A stretch of 64,000 nt of DNA from Citrobacter braakii (GTDB lineage Bacteria; Pseudomonadota; Gammaproteobacteria; Enterobacterales; Enterobacteriaceae), in the NCBI RefSeq assembly GCF_002075345.1, contig NZ_NAEW01000003.1:186001-250000 (forward strand), written 5' to 3'. The first letter of the stretch is position 1. The number at the start of each line of letters is the position of its first letter. The position numbers and the translations under genes are program-made. Below, in pieces: positions 38,264-48,838 of this stretch. The notes below the pieces were generated by a model. It did no database searches. It was given only the letters and a program-made list of their open reading frames with translations, and was not told where the DNA came from.

Positions 38264-38282
38264 ATAAATGATAATCATTATT
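38264..38282. promoter_or_regulatory. Fur box upstream of entC
   Basis: ATAAATGATAATCATTATT matches 15 of 19 Fur consensus positions, including the full core ATGATAATCATTAT. It lies 28 bases before the entC start codon; further Fur-like half sites occur nearer fepB. In E. coli the fepB/entC region is a bidirectional Fur-controlled promoter. Confidence 0.85.
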
Positions 38283-38310
38283 AGAGCTTTTATCATTTTT
38301 GGAGGATGAT

Positions 38311-39486
38311 ATGGAAACGTCACTGGCCGAGGAAAAAACGCAGACTATGCCGACGCTCGCTCCCGACAGTTTTTTCTTTATGTCGCCGTACCGTAGTTTT
38401 ACGACGTCAGGATGCTTCGCCCGCTATGCGGAACCGGCAATTGATGGCGATTCGCCAGACAGCCCTTTCCAACAGAAAATGCATGCACTGTTTGCTGATG
38501 CCAAAGCGCAGGGTATCGCTAACCCCATCATGGTCGGGGCGATTCCTTTTGACACCCGCCAGCCGTCATCGCTGTTTATTCCCCAGTCGTGGCAGACGTT
38601 CTCCCGAACGGCGAAGCAGCAATCATCTCGTTACTTTAACGCTCATCAGTCGCTGAACGTCGTTGAACGTAAATCGATCCCGGAACAGAACTTCTTTGAA
38701 GATATGGTCGCTCGCGCGGCTGCGCTGACGGCAACCCCGGAAGTCGACAAAGTGGTGTTGTCACGTCTGATCGATATCACCGCTGATGCCAATATTGACA
38801 GCGGGGCGCTGCTGGAGCGCCTGGTGGCGCAAAATCCGGCGAGCTACAACTTCCACGTCCCTCTTGAAGACGGTGGCGTATTGATTGGCGCCAGTCCGGA
38901 ACTGCTGTTACGCAAAGAAGGCGATCGTTTCAGCTCATTACCGCTGGCAGGCTCGGCACGTCGTCAACCGGACGATGTGCTGGACCGGGAGGCGGGTATC
39001 CGCCTGCTGGCGTCCGAAAAGGATCGCCATGAGCACGAACTGGTGACGCAGGCCATGAAAAATGTCCTGCGCGATCGCAGCCGTGAACTGCAACTCCCTT
39101 CTTCTCCGCAACTGGTCACCACGCCTACGCTCTGGCACCTCGGCACGCCGTTTGAGGGTAAAGCCAACGCGCAAGAAAACGCCCTGACGCTCGCGTGCCT
39201 GCTGCATCCGACGCCTGCGCTGAGCGGCTTCCCGCATCAGGTTGCGCGCAAACTTATCGCCGAGCTGGAGCCGTTCGATCGCGAACTGTTCGGTGGCATT
39301 GTCGGCTGGTGTGATGCCCAAGGTAACGGCGAATGGGTGGTGACGATCCGTTGTGCGAAGCTGCTGCGTAATCAGGTACGTTTCTTTGCCGGTGCCGGGA
39401 TTGTTCCGGCTTCGTCCCCGGTTGCGGAATGGCGTGAAACGGGAGCCAAACTCTCCACGATGTTGAATGTTTTTGGACTGCATTAA
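38311..39486 (+). CDS. entC: isochorismate synthase EntC
   Basis: A 391-residue chorismate-utilising enzyme, identical in length to E. coli EntC. It converts chorismate to isochorismate, the first step of enterobactin synthesis. Conserved blocks include [44 protein letters not shown] and [11 protein letters not shown], which form the Mg and substrate site. The ATG at 38311 has a full GGAGG Shine-Dalgarno at 38301-38305; an earlier start at 38299 would place that sequence inside the gene. Confidence 0.97.
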   Translation: METSLAEEKTQTMPTLAPDSFFFMSPYRSFTTSGCFARYAEPAIDGDSPDSPFQQKMHALFADAKAQGIANPIMVGAIPFDTRQPSSLFIPQSWQTFSRTAKQQSSRYFNAHQSLNVVERKSIPEQNFFEDMVARAAALTATPEVDKVVLSRLIDITADANIDSGALLERLVAQNPASYNFHVPLEDGGVLIGASPELLLRKEGDRFSSLPLAGSARRQPDDVLDREAGIRLLASEKDRHEHELVTQAMKNVLRDRSRELQLPSSPQLVTTPTLWHLGTPFEGKANAQENALTLACLLHPTPALSGFPHQVARKLIAELEPFDRELFGGIVGWCDAQGNGEWVVTIRCAKLLRNQVRFFAGAGIVPASSPVAEWRETGAKLSTMLNVFGLH

Positions 39487-39519
39487 GAGCCTTATTGACC
39501 AGGCCTCTAAGGAGCGATA

Positions 39520-41130
39520 ATGAGTATTCCTTTCACCCGTTGGCCGGAGGAGTTTGCCCGCCGCTATCGTGAAAAAGGTTACTGGCAGGATTTGCCGCTG
39601 ACCGACATTCTGACCCGTCACGCCGACAGCGACCATACGGCGGTGATCGATGGCGAACGCCACCTGAGCTATCGCCAACTGAATCAGGCCACTGACAATC
39701 TCGCCTGCAGCCTGCGCCGTCAGGGGATCAAACCCGGCGAAACCGCGCTGGTGCAACTGGGCAACGTGGCTGAGCTGTATATCACTTTCTTTGCGCTGCT
39801 CAAGCTGGGTGTAGCTCCGGTGCTGGCATTATTCAGCCATCAGCGTAATGAACTTAACGCCTATGCCAAACAGATTGAACCGGCGCTGCTGATTGCCGAT
39901 CGTCAGCATGCGCTGTTTAGCGGGGACGATTTTCTTAACGCTTTTGTGGCTGAACACAATTCAGTGCGCGTGGTGCAACTGCGCAATGATGAAGGCGAAC
40001 ACAATCTGCAAACGGCGATAAGCCAGCCTGCGACTAATTTTTCCGCCACGCCATCGCCTGCTGATGAGGTGGCCTATTTCCAGCTTTCAGGCGGGACTAC
40101 CGGGACGCCAAAGCTGATTCCTCGTACCCATAACGATTACTACTACAGCGTGCGTCGCAGCAATGAGATTTGCCGCTTCACCGGGGAAACGCGTTATTTA
40201 TGCGCGATCCCGGCGGCGCATAACTACGCGATGAGTTCGCCTGGCGCGTTGGGGGTATTCCTGGCTGGCGGCACCGTCGTGCTGGCTGCTGACCCGAGCG
40301 CCACCCTGTGCTTCCCTCTGATTGAACAGCATCAGGTTAACGTCACGGCGCTAGTGCCGCCAGCGGTGAGCCTGTGGCTGCAGGCAATTGCGGAGTGGGG
40401 GAGCAATGCGCAATTGGCTTCGCTGACGCTGCTACAGGTCGGTGGGGCACGGCTTTCCGCCTCGCTTGCGGCGCGTATTCCGGCGGAGATCGGCTGCCAG
40501 CTGCAGCAGGTCTTCGGCATGGCGGAAGGACTGGTGAACTACACCCGTCTGGACGACAGTCCTGAACGTATCATCAATACCCAGGGCCGCCCGATGTGTC
40601 CCGATGATGAAGTCTGGGTAGCAGACGCTGACGGCAACCCTTTAGCCGAGGGAGAAACCGGGCGCCTGATGACGCGTGGCCCATACACCTTCCGCGGCTA
40701 CTTCAACAGTCCTGAGCACAATGCCAGCGCCTTTGACGCCAACGGTTTTTACTGCTCCGGCGATCTGATCGCCATCGATCGAGATGGCTACATCACCGTC
40801 CAGGGACGCGAGAAGGATCAGATCAACCGCGGTGGAGAGAAGATCGCTGCAGAAGAGATTGAAAACCTGCTGCTGCGCCACCCGATGGTGATCCATGCCG
40901 CGCTGGTCAGTATGGATGACGAACTGATGGGCGAGAAAAGCTGTGCCTGGTTGGTGGTAAAAGAGCCGCTGCGAGCGGTGCAGGTGCGTCGTTTTCTACG
41001 CGAACAGGGCGTAGCGGAATTTAAATTACCTGACCGCGTGGAGTGCGTTGAGTCGTTACCGCTGACTCCGGTTGGGAAAGTAGATAAAAAACAATTACGT
41101 CAGTGGCTGGCATCACGTTCACTGGCCTGA
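39520..41130 (+). CDS. entE: 2,3-dihydroxybenzoate-AMP ligase EntE
   Basis: A 536-residue adenylate-forming enzyme, the same length as E. coli EntE. It activates 2,3-dihydroxybenzoate with ATP and loads it on the EntB carrier domain. The P-loop-like motif SGGTTGTPK is at 190-198; [31 protein letters not shown] and the C-terminal catalytic lysine region TPVGKVDKK are present. It follows entC after 33 bases, with AAGGAG before the start. Confidence 0.97.
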   Translation: MSIPFTRWPEEFARRYREKGYWQDLPLTDILTRHADSDHTAVIDGERHLSYRQLNQATDNLACSLRRQGIKPGETALVQLGNVAELYITFFALLKLGVAPVLALFSHQRNELNAYAKQIEPALLIADRQHALFSGDDFLNAFVAEHNSVRVVQLRNDEGEHNLQTAISQPATNFSATPSPADEVAYFQLSGGTTGTPKLIPRTHNDYYYSVRRSNEICRFTGETRYLCAIPAAHNYAMSSPGALGVFLAGGTVVLAADPSATLCFPLIEQHQVNVTALVPPAVSLWLQAIAEWGSNAQLASLTLLQVGGARLSASLAARIPAEIGCQLQQVFGMAEGLVNYTRLDDSPERIINTQGRPMCPDDEVWVADADGNPLAEGETGRLMTRGPYTFRGYFNSPEHNASAFDANGFYCSGDLIAIDRDGYITVQGREKDQINRGGEKIAAEEIENLLLRHPMVIHAALVSMDDELMGEKSCAWLVVKEPLRAVQVRRFLREQGVAEFKLPDRVECVESLPLTPVGKVDKKQLRQWLASRSLA

Positions 41131-41143
41131 AGGAGAATAAGAG

Positions 41144-42000
41144 ATGGCAATTCCTAAACTGCAGGCTTATGCGCTACCCACGGCGCTTGATGTTCCGGTG
41201 AACAAAGTGGACTGGGCGTTTGACCCCGAACGCGCCGCACTGCTGATCCACGACATGCAGGACTATTTTATCGGTTTTTGGGGCGATAACTGCCCGATGA
41301 TGGAGCAGGTCGTCGCTAACATCGCCGCACTGCGTCAGTACTGCAAAGAGCATAACATTCCGGTGTATTACACCGCTCAGCCGAAAGAACAGAGTGATGA
41401 AGACCGCGCTCTGCTCAATGATATGTGGGGACCGGGACTGACGCGTTCGCCGGAACAGCAGAAAATCGTTGAGGCGCTGGCGCCGGATGAAGCGGATACC
41501 ATTCTGGTGAAATGGCGTTACAGCGCATTTCATCGCTCCCCGCTGGAACAGATGCTTAAGGAGACCGGACGTAATCAACTGATCATTACCGGCGTGTATG
41601 CGCATATTGGCTGTATGACCACCGCAACAGACGCCTTTATGCGCGACATCAAGCCGTTTATGGTTGCCGATGCGTTGGCAGACTTTAGCCGTGACGAACA
41701 TCTGATGTCGCTGAAATACGTGGCGGGACGCTCCGGGCGTGTGGTGATGACTCAGGAATTATTACCGACGCCGGTACCGGCCAGCAAAGATGCGTTACGC
41801 AGCATTATTCTGCCGCTGCTGGATGAGTCCGAAGAGCCGATGGATGACGAAAACCTGATCGACTACGGACTGGATTCCGTGCGCATGATGGCGCTGGCGG
41901 CGCGCTGGCGTAAGGTTCATGGCGATATTGACTTCGTGATGCTGGCGAAAAACCCGACCATTGACGCCTGGTGGACGCTGCTCTCTCGCGAGGTGAAGTA

Positions 42001-42001
<1 letters not shown>
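41144..42001 (+). CDS. entB: isochorismatase / aryl carrier protein EntB
   Basis: A 285-residue bifunctional protein. The N-terminal isochorismatase (HDMQDYF with catalytic Asp37, and Lys123) hydrolyses isochorismate to the dihydro-dihydroxybenzoate. The C-terminal aryl carrier domain has the phosphopantetheine serine Ser245 in YGLDSVRM. It carries the dihydroxybenzoyl group to EntF. Its stop shares one base with the entA start (TAATG). Confidence 0.97.
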
Positions 42002-43172
<1,171 letters not shown>

Positions 43173-43219
43173 GTCGCCCGACAAAGTAAAATGAAATTGC
43201 AGGGTTAACGGCTAAATGA

Positions 43220-43311
43220 AGTGATCCAGTTAACAATGCAATGTAAATACTCAGTGATACTTCGGGTTTACATGGTTGTCAGGTTGTTAAATTCAGAAAA
43301 GATGTTATAGA
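43220..43311 (+). promoter_or_regulatory. cstA promoter with CRP-like site
   Basis: AGTGATCCAGTTAACA (43220-43235) matches the 16-bp CRP consensus at 12 positions. Downstream a promoter can be read as TTGTTA (43284-43289), 16-bp spacer, TATAGA (43306-43311). E. coli cstA is CRP-activated. The leader before the ATG contains CAGGA and ACGGA, which fit CsrA (GGA-type) binding sites known to repress cstA translation. Confidence 0.6.
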
Positions 43312-43356
43312 AACAAAATGTAACATCTCTCTGACCAGGACAACGGAAAACCAAGT

Positions 43357-45462
43357 ATGAATAAATCAGGGAAGTACCTCGTCTGGACAGTGCTCTCCGT
43401 TATGGGAGCATTTGCCCTCGGCTATATCGCATTAAATCGTGGCGAACAGATCAACGCGTTGTGGATAGTCGTGGCGTCGGTCTGTGTCTACCTTATCGCT
43501 TACCGTTTCTACGGCCTGTACATCGCGAAAAATGTACTGGCGCTGGACCCGACGCGTATGACGCCAGCTGTGCGTCATAACGATGGTCTGGACTATGTTC
43601 CTACCGATAAAAAAGTGCTGTTTGGCCACCATTTCGCGGCGATTGCTGGAGCGGGTCCATTAGTTGGACCGGTGCTGGCGGCGCAAATGGGCTATCTGCC
43701 GGGTATGATCTGGCTGCTTGCCGGGGTGGTACTGGCGGGGGCGGTGCAGGACTTTATGGTGCTGTTTGTTTCTACCCGTCGCGATGGTCGTTCCCTTGGC
43801 GAACTGGTGAAAGAAGAAATGGGCCCAACGGCGGGCGTCATTGCTCTGGTGGCCTGTTTTATGATCATGGTGATTATCCTCGCGGTACTGGCGATGATCG
43901 TCGTGAAAGCGCTGACCCACAGCCCGTGGGGAACCTACACCGTCGCCTTTACTATCCCGCTGGCGATCTTCATGGGGATTTACCTGCGTTATCTGCGCCC
44001 GGGCCGCATTGGTGAAGTGTCGGTCATCGGTCTGGTATTCCTGGTGTTTGCTATTATTTCCGGCGGCTGGGTGGCTGAAAGCCCGACCTGGGCACCGTAC
44101 TTTGACTTTACCGGCGTACAGTTGACCTGGATGCTGGTGGGATACGGCTTTGTCGCCGCCGTACTGCCGGTGTGGCTGCTGCTGGCACCGCGTGATTATC
44201 TCTCTACCTTCCTGAAAATTGGTACCATTGTTGGTCTGGCGGTAGGGATTCTGATCATGCGTCCGACGCTGACCATGCCTGCGCTGACCAAGTTTGTTGA
44301 CGGTACAGGCCCGGTCTGGAGCGGTAACCTGTTCCCGTTCCTGTTTATTACCATCGCCTGCGGTGCGGTCTCTGGTTTCCACGCGCTGATTGCCTCCGGC
44401 ACCACGCCGAAGATGCTGGCGAATGAAGGTCAGGCCTGTTTTATTGGCTACGGCGGGATGCTGATGGAATCCTTTGTCGCCATTATGGCGCTGGTGGCGG
44501 CCTGCGTTATCGACCCGGGCGTCTACTTTGCGATGAACAGCCCGATGGCTGTACTGGCACCTGCCGGAACCACCGATGTGGTTGCGTCAGCGGCACAGGT
44601 TGTGAGCAGTTGGGGCTTTGTTATCACGCCTGATACGCTGCATCAGATTGCGAACGATGTCGGCGAACAATCCATTATCTCCCGCGCAGGCGGTGCGCCG
44701 ACGCTGGCGGTGGGCATGGCGTATATTCTGCATGGTGCGCTGGGCGGCATGATGGATGTGGCGTTCTGGTATCACTTCGCCATTCTGTTTGAAGCCCTGT
44801 TTATTCTGACGGCGGTAGACGCCGGTACGCGTGCCGCACGCTTTATGCTGCAGGATCTGCTGGGCGTGGTGTCACCGGGTCTGAAACGTACCGATTCGCT
44901 GCCTGCGAACCTGCTGGCAACGGCGCTGTGCGTGCTGGCCTGGGGTTACTTCTTGCACCAGGGCGTGGTGGATCCATTGGGTGGTATTAATACCCTGTGG
45001 CCACTGTTTGGTATCGCCAACCAGATGCTGGCCGGTATGGCGTTGATGCTTTGCGCGGTGGTGCTGTTCAAGATGAAACGTCAGCGCTACGCGTGGGTGG
45101 CGCTGGTGCCAACGGCCTGGCTGCTGATTTGTACCCTGACCGCCGGCTGGCAGAAAGCGTTTAGCCCGGATGCGAAAATTGGCTTCCTCGCCATCGCTAA
45201 CAAGTTCCAGGCGATGATCGACAGCGGTAATATTCCGGCGCAGTACACTCAGTCGCAGCTGACGCAGTTGGTGTTTAACAACCGCCTGGATGCGGGTCTC
45301 ACTATCTTCTTCATGGTAGTCGTTGTGGTGCTGGGTCTGTTCTCCATCAAAACTGCACTGGCAGCACTGAAAGAGGACAAACCTACGTCGAAAGAAACGC
45401 CATACGAACCGATGCCTGAGAATGTCGAAGAGATCGTGGCGCAGGCGAAAGGCGCGCACTAA
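43357..45462 (+). CDS. cstA: carbon starvation protein A / pyruvate transporter
   Basis: A 701-residue inner-membrane protein with many (about 16-18) hydrophobic helices, the same length as E. coli CstA. Conserved stretches include FGHHFAAIAGAGPLVGPVLA near the N-terminus and GFHALIASGTTPKMLANEG. It imports pyruvate and peptides during carbon starvation. Followed by ybdD, as in E. coli, where the small protein is required for CstA-type transport. Confidence 0.97.
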   Translation: MNKSGKYLVWTVLSVMGAFALGYIALNRGEQINALWIVVASVCVYLIAYRFYGLYIAKNVLALDPTRMTPAVRHNDGLDYVPTDKKVLFGHHFAAIAGAGPLVGPVLAAQMGYLPGMIWLLAGVVLAGAVQDFMVLFVSTRRDGRSLGELVKEEMGPTAGVIALVACFMIMVIILAVLAMIVVKALTHSPWGTYTVAFTIPLAIFMGIYLRYLRPGRIGEVSVIGLVFLVFAIISGGWVAESPTWAPYFDFTGVQLTWMLVGYGFVAAVLPVWLLLAPRDYLSTFLKIGTIVGLAVGILIMRPTLTMPALTKFVDGTGPVWSGNLFPFLFITIACGAVSGFHALIASGTTPKMLANEGQACFIGYGGMLMESFVAIMALVAACVIDPGVYFAMNSPMAVLAPAGTTDVVASAAQVVSSWGFVITPDTLHQIANDVGEQSIISRAGGAPTLAVGMAYILHGALGGMMDVAFWYHFAILFEALFILTAVDAGTRAARFMLQDLLGVVSPGLKRTDSLPANLLATALCVLAWGYFLHQGVVDPLGGINTLWPLFGIANQMLAGMALMLCAVVLFKMKRQRYAWVALVPTAWLLICTLTAGWQKAFSPDAKIGFLAIANKFQAMIDSGNIPAQYTQSQLTQLVFNNRLDAGLTIFFMVVVVVLGLFSIKTALAALKEDKPTSKETPYEPMPENVEEIVAQAKGAH

Positions 45463-45525
45463 TATTCTCTTAACCAACGAGCCCTCTCCTGAATGGGGAG
45501 GGCGTTTGTTCGACAGGGAACCACT

Positions 45526-45723
45526 ATGTTTGAAACGCTCTCTAAAGCCGGGAAGTATTTGGGTCAAACCGCCCGATTAATGATAGGTGTGCCGGATTAC
45601 GACAACTATGTTGAGCATATGCGCGTCACGCATCCGGACCTGACGCCAATGACCTACGAAGAATTTTTCCGCGAACGCCAGGATGCGCGCTACGGGGGGA
45701 AAGGCGGCGCACGCTGCTGTTAA
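45526..45723 (+). CDS. ybdD: small CstA-associated protein YbdD (DUF466)
   Basis: A 65-residue protein of the YbdD/YjiX family with the hallmark [28 protein letters not shown] and the cysteine-ending tail GGKGGARCC. Members are needed for the activity of CstA/BtsT-type pyruvate transporters. The start at 45526 ([13 protein letters not shown]) matches the E. coli length, with CAGGGAACC upstream; the gap to cstA contains a GC-rich inverted repeat (GCCCTCTCC/GGGGAGGGC). Confidence 0.93.
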   Translation: MFETLSKAGKYLGQTARLMIGVPDYDNYVEHMRVTHPDLTPMTYEEFFRERQDARYGGKGGARCC

Positions 45724-45729
45724 TGCTCT

Positions 45730-45815
45730 TCATCATTCAAGCTGCAGGCGTGTTCACCCTGGTCACTTACTCTAGTAAGCACCAGGGGGGCGCTGCGTTG
45801 CCGCCATCAGGCATC
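45730..45815. repeat. enterobacterial intergenic repeat between ybdD and hcxA
   Basis: An intergenic palindromic unit: CATTCAAGCTGCAGGCG, then CCCTGGT (45757-45763) pairing with ACCAGGG (45781-45787) around CACTTACT/AGTAAG, then GCGTTGCCGCC. It resembles a repeat scattered in enterobacterial genomes, usually ending with CTGCAACTCGAAT-like arms; here the right arm is degenerate. It lies between convergent genes and may act as a bidirectional terminator. Confidence 0.55.
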
Positions 45816-45826
45816 CCACACCATAA

Positions 45827-46915
45827 TCACACCGTAAACGATTCTACTTTTTCGAACGCTGCGCGCAGCGTCTGTGGCGTTAACGTTACCGGCAGCGCAT
45901 GAATGGACTCCACAGGGCGCAGGGTGTGCGCAATCACGTTGTCGATTTCGGCGCGGTTGTTGATGTCCACGTCCAGTTGAGCCAACCGGGTTGGCAGGTT
46001 GAAGCGCTGATAGGCGGTAATTAACTGCGCCAGCACATCATCTTGTCCCAGCAGCGCGCTTTGCACCAGTATGCCGTACGCCACTTTGGTGCCATGTAAA
46101 AACTTCTCCGTTTGCGGGAGCACGGTCAGGCCATTATGTACCGAATGCGCCGCCGCCACGCGGGTGTAGCGCTCACCCAGACCGCCGACCATGCCGCCTC
46201 CGGCAATAATTGCATCCACTACATCGCAAAATGTGCGGCTTAACGTGCCTTGTTGCTTATCGACCAGCGCCTGCTCGCTGCTTTCCAACAGGACGTCGCG
46301 GATCGTCTGCGCAGCATGGATACCCAGACGTACGGTCAGAGGCAGGTTTTCCGGCTCAGGTGCGAGCACGACTGCCTCGTACCATTTCGCCAGCGTGTCG
46401 CCGATCCCCGCCAGTAAGTATTCTTCAGGCGCATCGAGAACGATCTCTGGCTCGACCAGCACGAGGAAATTGGCGTCAGCGAAAATTTCGAAATGCAGCG
46501 CCTGGCCTGCATCGTTGTACCAGACGGAGAGCGGTGTCCATGCGGCGCAGGTCGCTGCGATAGTAGGAATACCGACAAAAGGCAGACCCAGACGACGAGC
46601 CAGCGCTTTGGCCGTGTCGAGCAATGTCCCGCCGCCCACACCAATCACCACGCTGCGATTGTCTCCTGACTCTTTTGCCAGTTGAGTAACATCGGTTTCG
46701 CTGCAATGTCCCGTAAACAGCAGGTGCCTTGCATCGGCAAGATGAAATGCCTCAGGCAGATAAGGGCGGGCCGCGTCGATGGCGCGTTCACCGTAAACCC
46801 ATACGGCGCGTGAGAGTTGCTCTGCGGTGAAAAAATCGTTGAGTCTTGACAGGCTGCCGGGATGGGAAAAATAGTTGGCCGGGCCGGTGACGACGCGAAT
46901 CTCGGTATTACTCAT
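45827..46915 (-). CDS. hcxA: hydroxycarboxylate dehydrogenase A (YbdH)
   Basis: A 362-residue member of the iron-containing alcohol/glycerol dehydrogenase family, same length as E. coli YbdH (HcxA). The NAD-binding GVGGGTLLDTAKALA and the metal-binding region with HSVHNGLTVLP are present. The E. coli enzyme reduces 2-oxoacids such as 2-oxoglutarate and 2-oxobutyrate with NADPH. The start MSNTEIRVVTG at 46915 is chosen by homology and a nearby Shine-Dalgarno; divergent from ybdL. Confidence 0.94.
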   Translation of the reverse strand: MSNTEIRVVTGPANYFSHPGSLSRLNDFFTAEQLSRAVWVYGERAIDAARPYLPEAFHLADARHLLFTGHCSETDVTQLAKESGDNRSVVIGVGGGTLLDTAKALARRLGLPFVGIPTIAATCAAWTPLSVWYNDAGQALHFEIFADANFLVLVEPEIVLDAPEEYLLAGIGDTLAKWYEAVVLAPEPENLPLTVRLGIHAAQTIRDVLLESSEQALVDKQQGTLSRTFCDVVDAIIAGGGMVGGLGERYTRVAAAHSVHNGLTVLPQTEKFLHGTKVAYGILVQSALLGQDDVLAQLITAYQRFNLPTRLAQLDVDINNRAEIDNVIAHTLRPVESIHALPVTLTPQTLRAAFEKVESFTV

Positions 46916-47047
46916 GTTGTGTTGTCCTTTTGGCTGTCCTGTCAATGCAGGTTATTTTTATATAGACGTCTGAACGTCTTGATTGCCAAATACTAGCATC
47001 GTGCTATAGTGGCTTCAACCACAACATCACACGCTGGGATAACAATA

Positions 47048-48208
47048 ATGAGTAATAACCCGCTGATTCCGCAAAGCAAACTGCCTAATCTTGGCACCAC
47101 TATCTTCACGCAAATGAGCGCGCTGGCGCAGCAGCATCAGGCCATTAACCTCTCGCAGGGATTTCCTGATTTTGACGGCCCACTTTTTTTGCAGGAACGC
47201 CTGGCGTATCACGTCGCGCATGGCGCAAACCAGTATGCGCCGATGACGGGCGTACAGCCGTTGCGCGAAGCCATTGCGGATAAAACCGCGCAGTTGTACG
47301 GCTATAAACCTGATGCGAATAGTGAAGTGACCGTGACGGCGGGGGCCACAGAAGCGCTGTTCGCCGCAATTACGGCGCTGGTGCGTCCTGGCGATGAGGT
47401 GATTTGTTTTGACCCGAGCTACGACAGCTATGCGCCCGCGGTCGAATTATCCGGCGGCGTAGTTAAACGTATCGCGCTGCAACCGCCGTCTTTTCGCGTC
47501 AACTGGCAGGAATTTAGCGCTGTACTCAGCGAACGTACCCGACTGGTGATCCTTAACACGCCGCACAACCCTTCCGCCACCGTATGGCATCACGCCGATT
47601 TTGATGCCCTGTGGCAGGCAATTAAAGAACGTGAGATCTTTGTCATTAGCGACGAAGTTTATGAGCACATTTGCTTCGCCGGACAGGGACATGCCAGCGT
47701 GCTGGCGCATTCACACCTGCGCGAACGCGCCGTTGCCGTTTCATCGTTTGGGAAGACCTACCATATGACCGGCTGGAAAGTCGGCTACTGCGTTGCGCCT
47801 GCCGCCATTAGCGCTGAATTACGCAAGGTACACCAGTATCTGACGTTCTCAGTGAATACGCCGGCTCAGCTGGCGCTGGCGGATATGCTGCGGGAGGATC
47901 CAACACACTATCGTGAGTTGCCAGCCTTTTATCAGAAAAAACGCGATGTGTTGGTGAACGCGCTGCGTGACAGCCGACTGGAAATTTTGCCGTGTGAAGG
48001 CACCTATTTTCTGCTGGTCGATTACAGTGCCGTCTCCACACTTAACGACGTTGAGTTTTGCCAGTGGCTGACCAAAGAAGTGGGCGTTGCCGCGATCCCG
48101 TTGTCGGTTTTCTGCGCCGATCCTTTCCCGCATAAGCTGATTCGCCTATGTTTTGCCAAGCAAGAATCGACGCTGCTGGCGGCAGCCGAACGTCTGGTTG
48201 CGCTGTAG
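47048..48208 (+). CDS. ybdL: methionine aminotransferase YbdL
   Basis: A 386-residue PLP-dependent class I aminotransferase, the same length as E. coli YbdL. The PLP lysine is Lys236 in SSFGKTYHMTGWKVGY; NLSQGFPDFDGP and LNTPHNPSATVW are the usual family blocks. It transaminates methionine, and to lesser extent His and Phe. Start ATG at 47048. Its stop directly abuts the convergent ybdM stop with no spacer. Confidence 0.95.
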   Translation: MSNNPLIPQSKLPNLGTTIFTQMSALAQQHQAINLSQGFPDFDGPLFLQERLAYHVAHGANQYAPMTGVQPLREAIADKTAQLYGYKPDANSEVTVTAGATEALFAAITALVRPGDEVICFDPSYDSYAPAVELSGGVVKRIALQPPSFRVNWQEFSAVLSERTRLVILNTPHNPSATVWHHADFDALWQAIKEREIFVISDEVYEHICFAGQGHASVLAHSHLRERAVAVSSFGKTYHMTGWKVGYCVAPAAISAELRKVHQYLTFSVNTPAQLALADMLREDPTHYRELPAFYQKKRDVLVNALRDSRLEILPCEGTYFLLVDYSAVSTLNDVEFCQWLTKEVGVAAIPLSVFCADPFPHKLIRLCFAKQESTLLAAAERLVAL

Positions 48209-48838
48209 TTATTTTACTGTCCAGGCTTTGGAGAAGCGACGGTCGGCAAATAACTCTTGCAGACCGTTAATTTGTTTCAGACGTAAAACCTCATCGTCGT
48301 CCATACCTAACTCTTTACTGATTTTCTCTGCGCTCCATCCCAGTAGTGATAATTCACGAACGATTTCCGACATGGCATGAATTTTATGCCGCCCACGGGC
48401 ACGGTTATGACGAATTGTCGCTGCCATGCGTTCATGGCGTTCACGCTGTAAACAGGTGACCGGCAGGTAGCCATGCAGGCGTGATTTCAGCGACGGTTTG
48501 CTTTTACCTAGCTCATGACGGTGGAAACCATCGACAATTTCGTATTCTTCCGCCGTGGAGTGAACTACCACGATGGGCTGCGTGAATCCGTCTGCTTCGA
48601 GGGATTTCTGCAGCAGCTTTTTCTCCGGAGGCGCAACGTTATTAGGGTTATAGTCATTGGGTGATATATGCTCGTTTTTAATCCATAGTACACAGTCTAC
48701 TGGCTCTTCACGAAAAGGGCTGACGCTGTGGATAGCCATTCTGAATTGGTTGATTGCTTCAATTCGCTCTTCTTCTGACAGCCCAGAAAGAAAACCAGTG
48801 AGTTCTTGAGTTAGTCGGTGTTGCATAAGATTCCCCAT
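48209..48838 (-). CDS. ybdM: ParB-like nuclease-domain protein YbdM
   Basis: A 209-residue protein with a ParB/Srx-like N-terminal domain (VDGFHRHELGKS around 102-113, after ISPNDYNPNNVAPPEKK) and a helix-turn-helix-like C-terminal part (LLGWSAEKISKELGMDDDEVL). It overlaps ybdN by 28 bases, so expression is coupled. The pair corresponds to the IbrA/IbrB-type two-gene systems (PP-loop protein plus ParB-like protein) of E. coli. Biochemical role unknown. Confidence 0.9.
   Translation of the reverse strand: MGNLMQHRLTQELTGFLSGLSEEERIEAINQFRMAIHSVSPFREEPVDCVLWIKNEHISPNDYNPNNVAPPEKKLLQKSLEADGFTQPIVVVHSTAEEYEIVDGFHRHELGKSKPSLKSRLHGYLPVTCLQRERHERMAATIRHNRARGRHKIHAMSEIVRELSLLGWSAEKISKELGMDDDEVLRLKQINGLQELFADRRFSKAWTVK

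Noticed and set aside
38938-39756. 272-codon minus-strand frame across entC/entE
   Set aside because: Antisense to two conserved biosynthetic genes and rich in Arg/Gln, as expected for a shadow frame in GC-rich coding DNA.
43660-44382. 240-codon minus-strand frame inside cstA
   Set aside because: Low-complexity composition (His, Gln, Arg) typical of the complement of a membrane-protein gene; no start signal.
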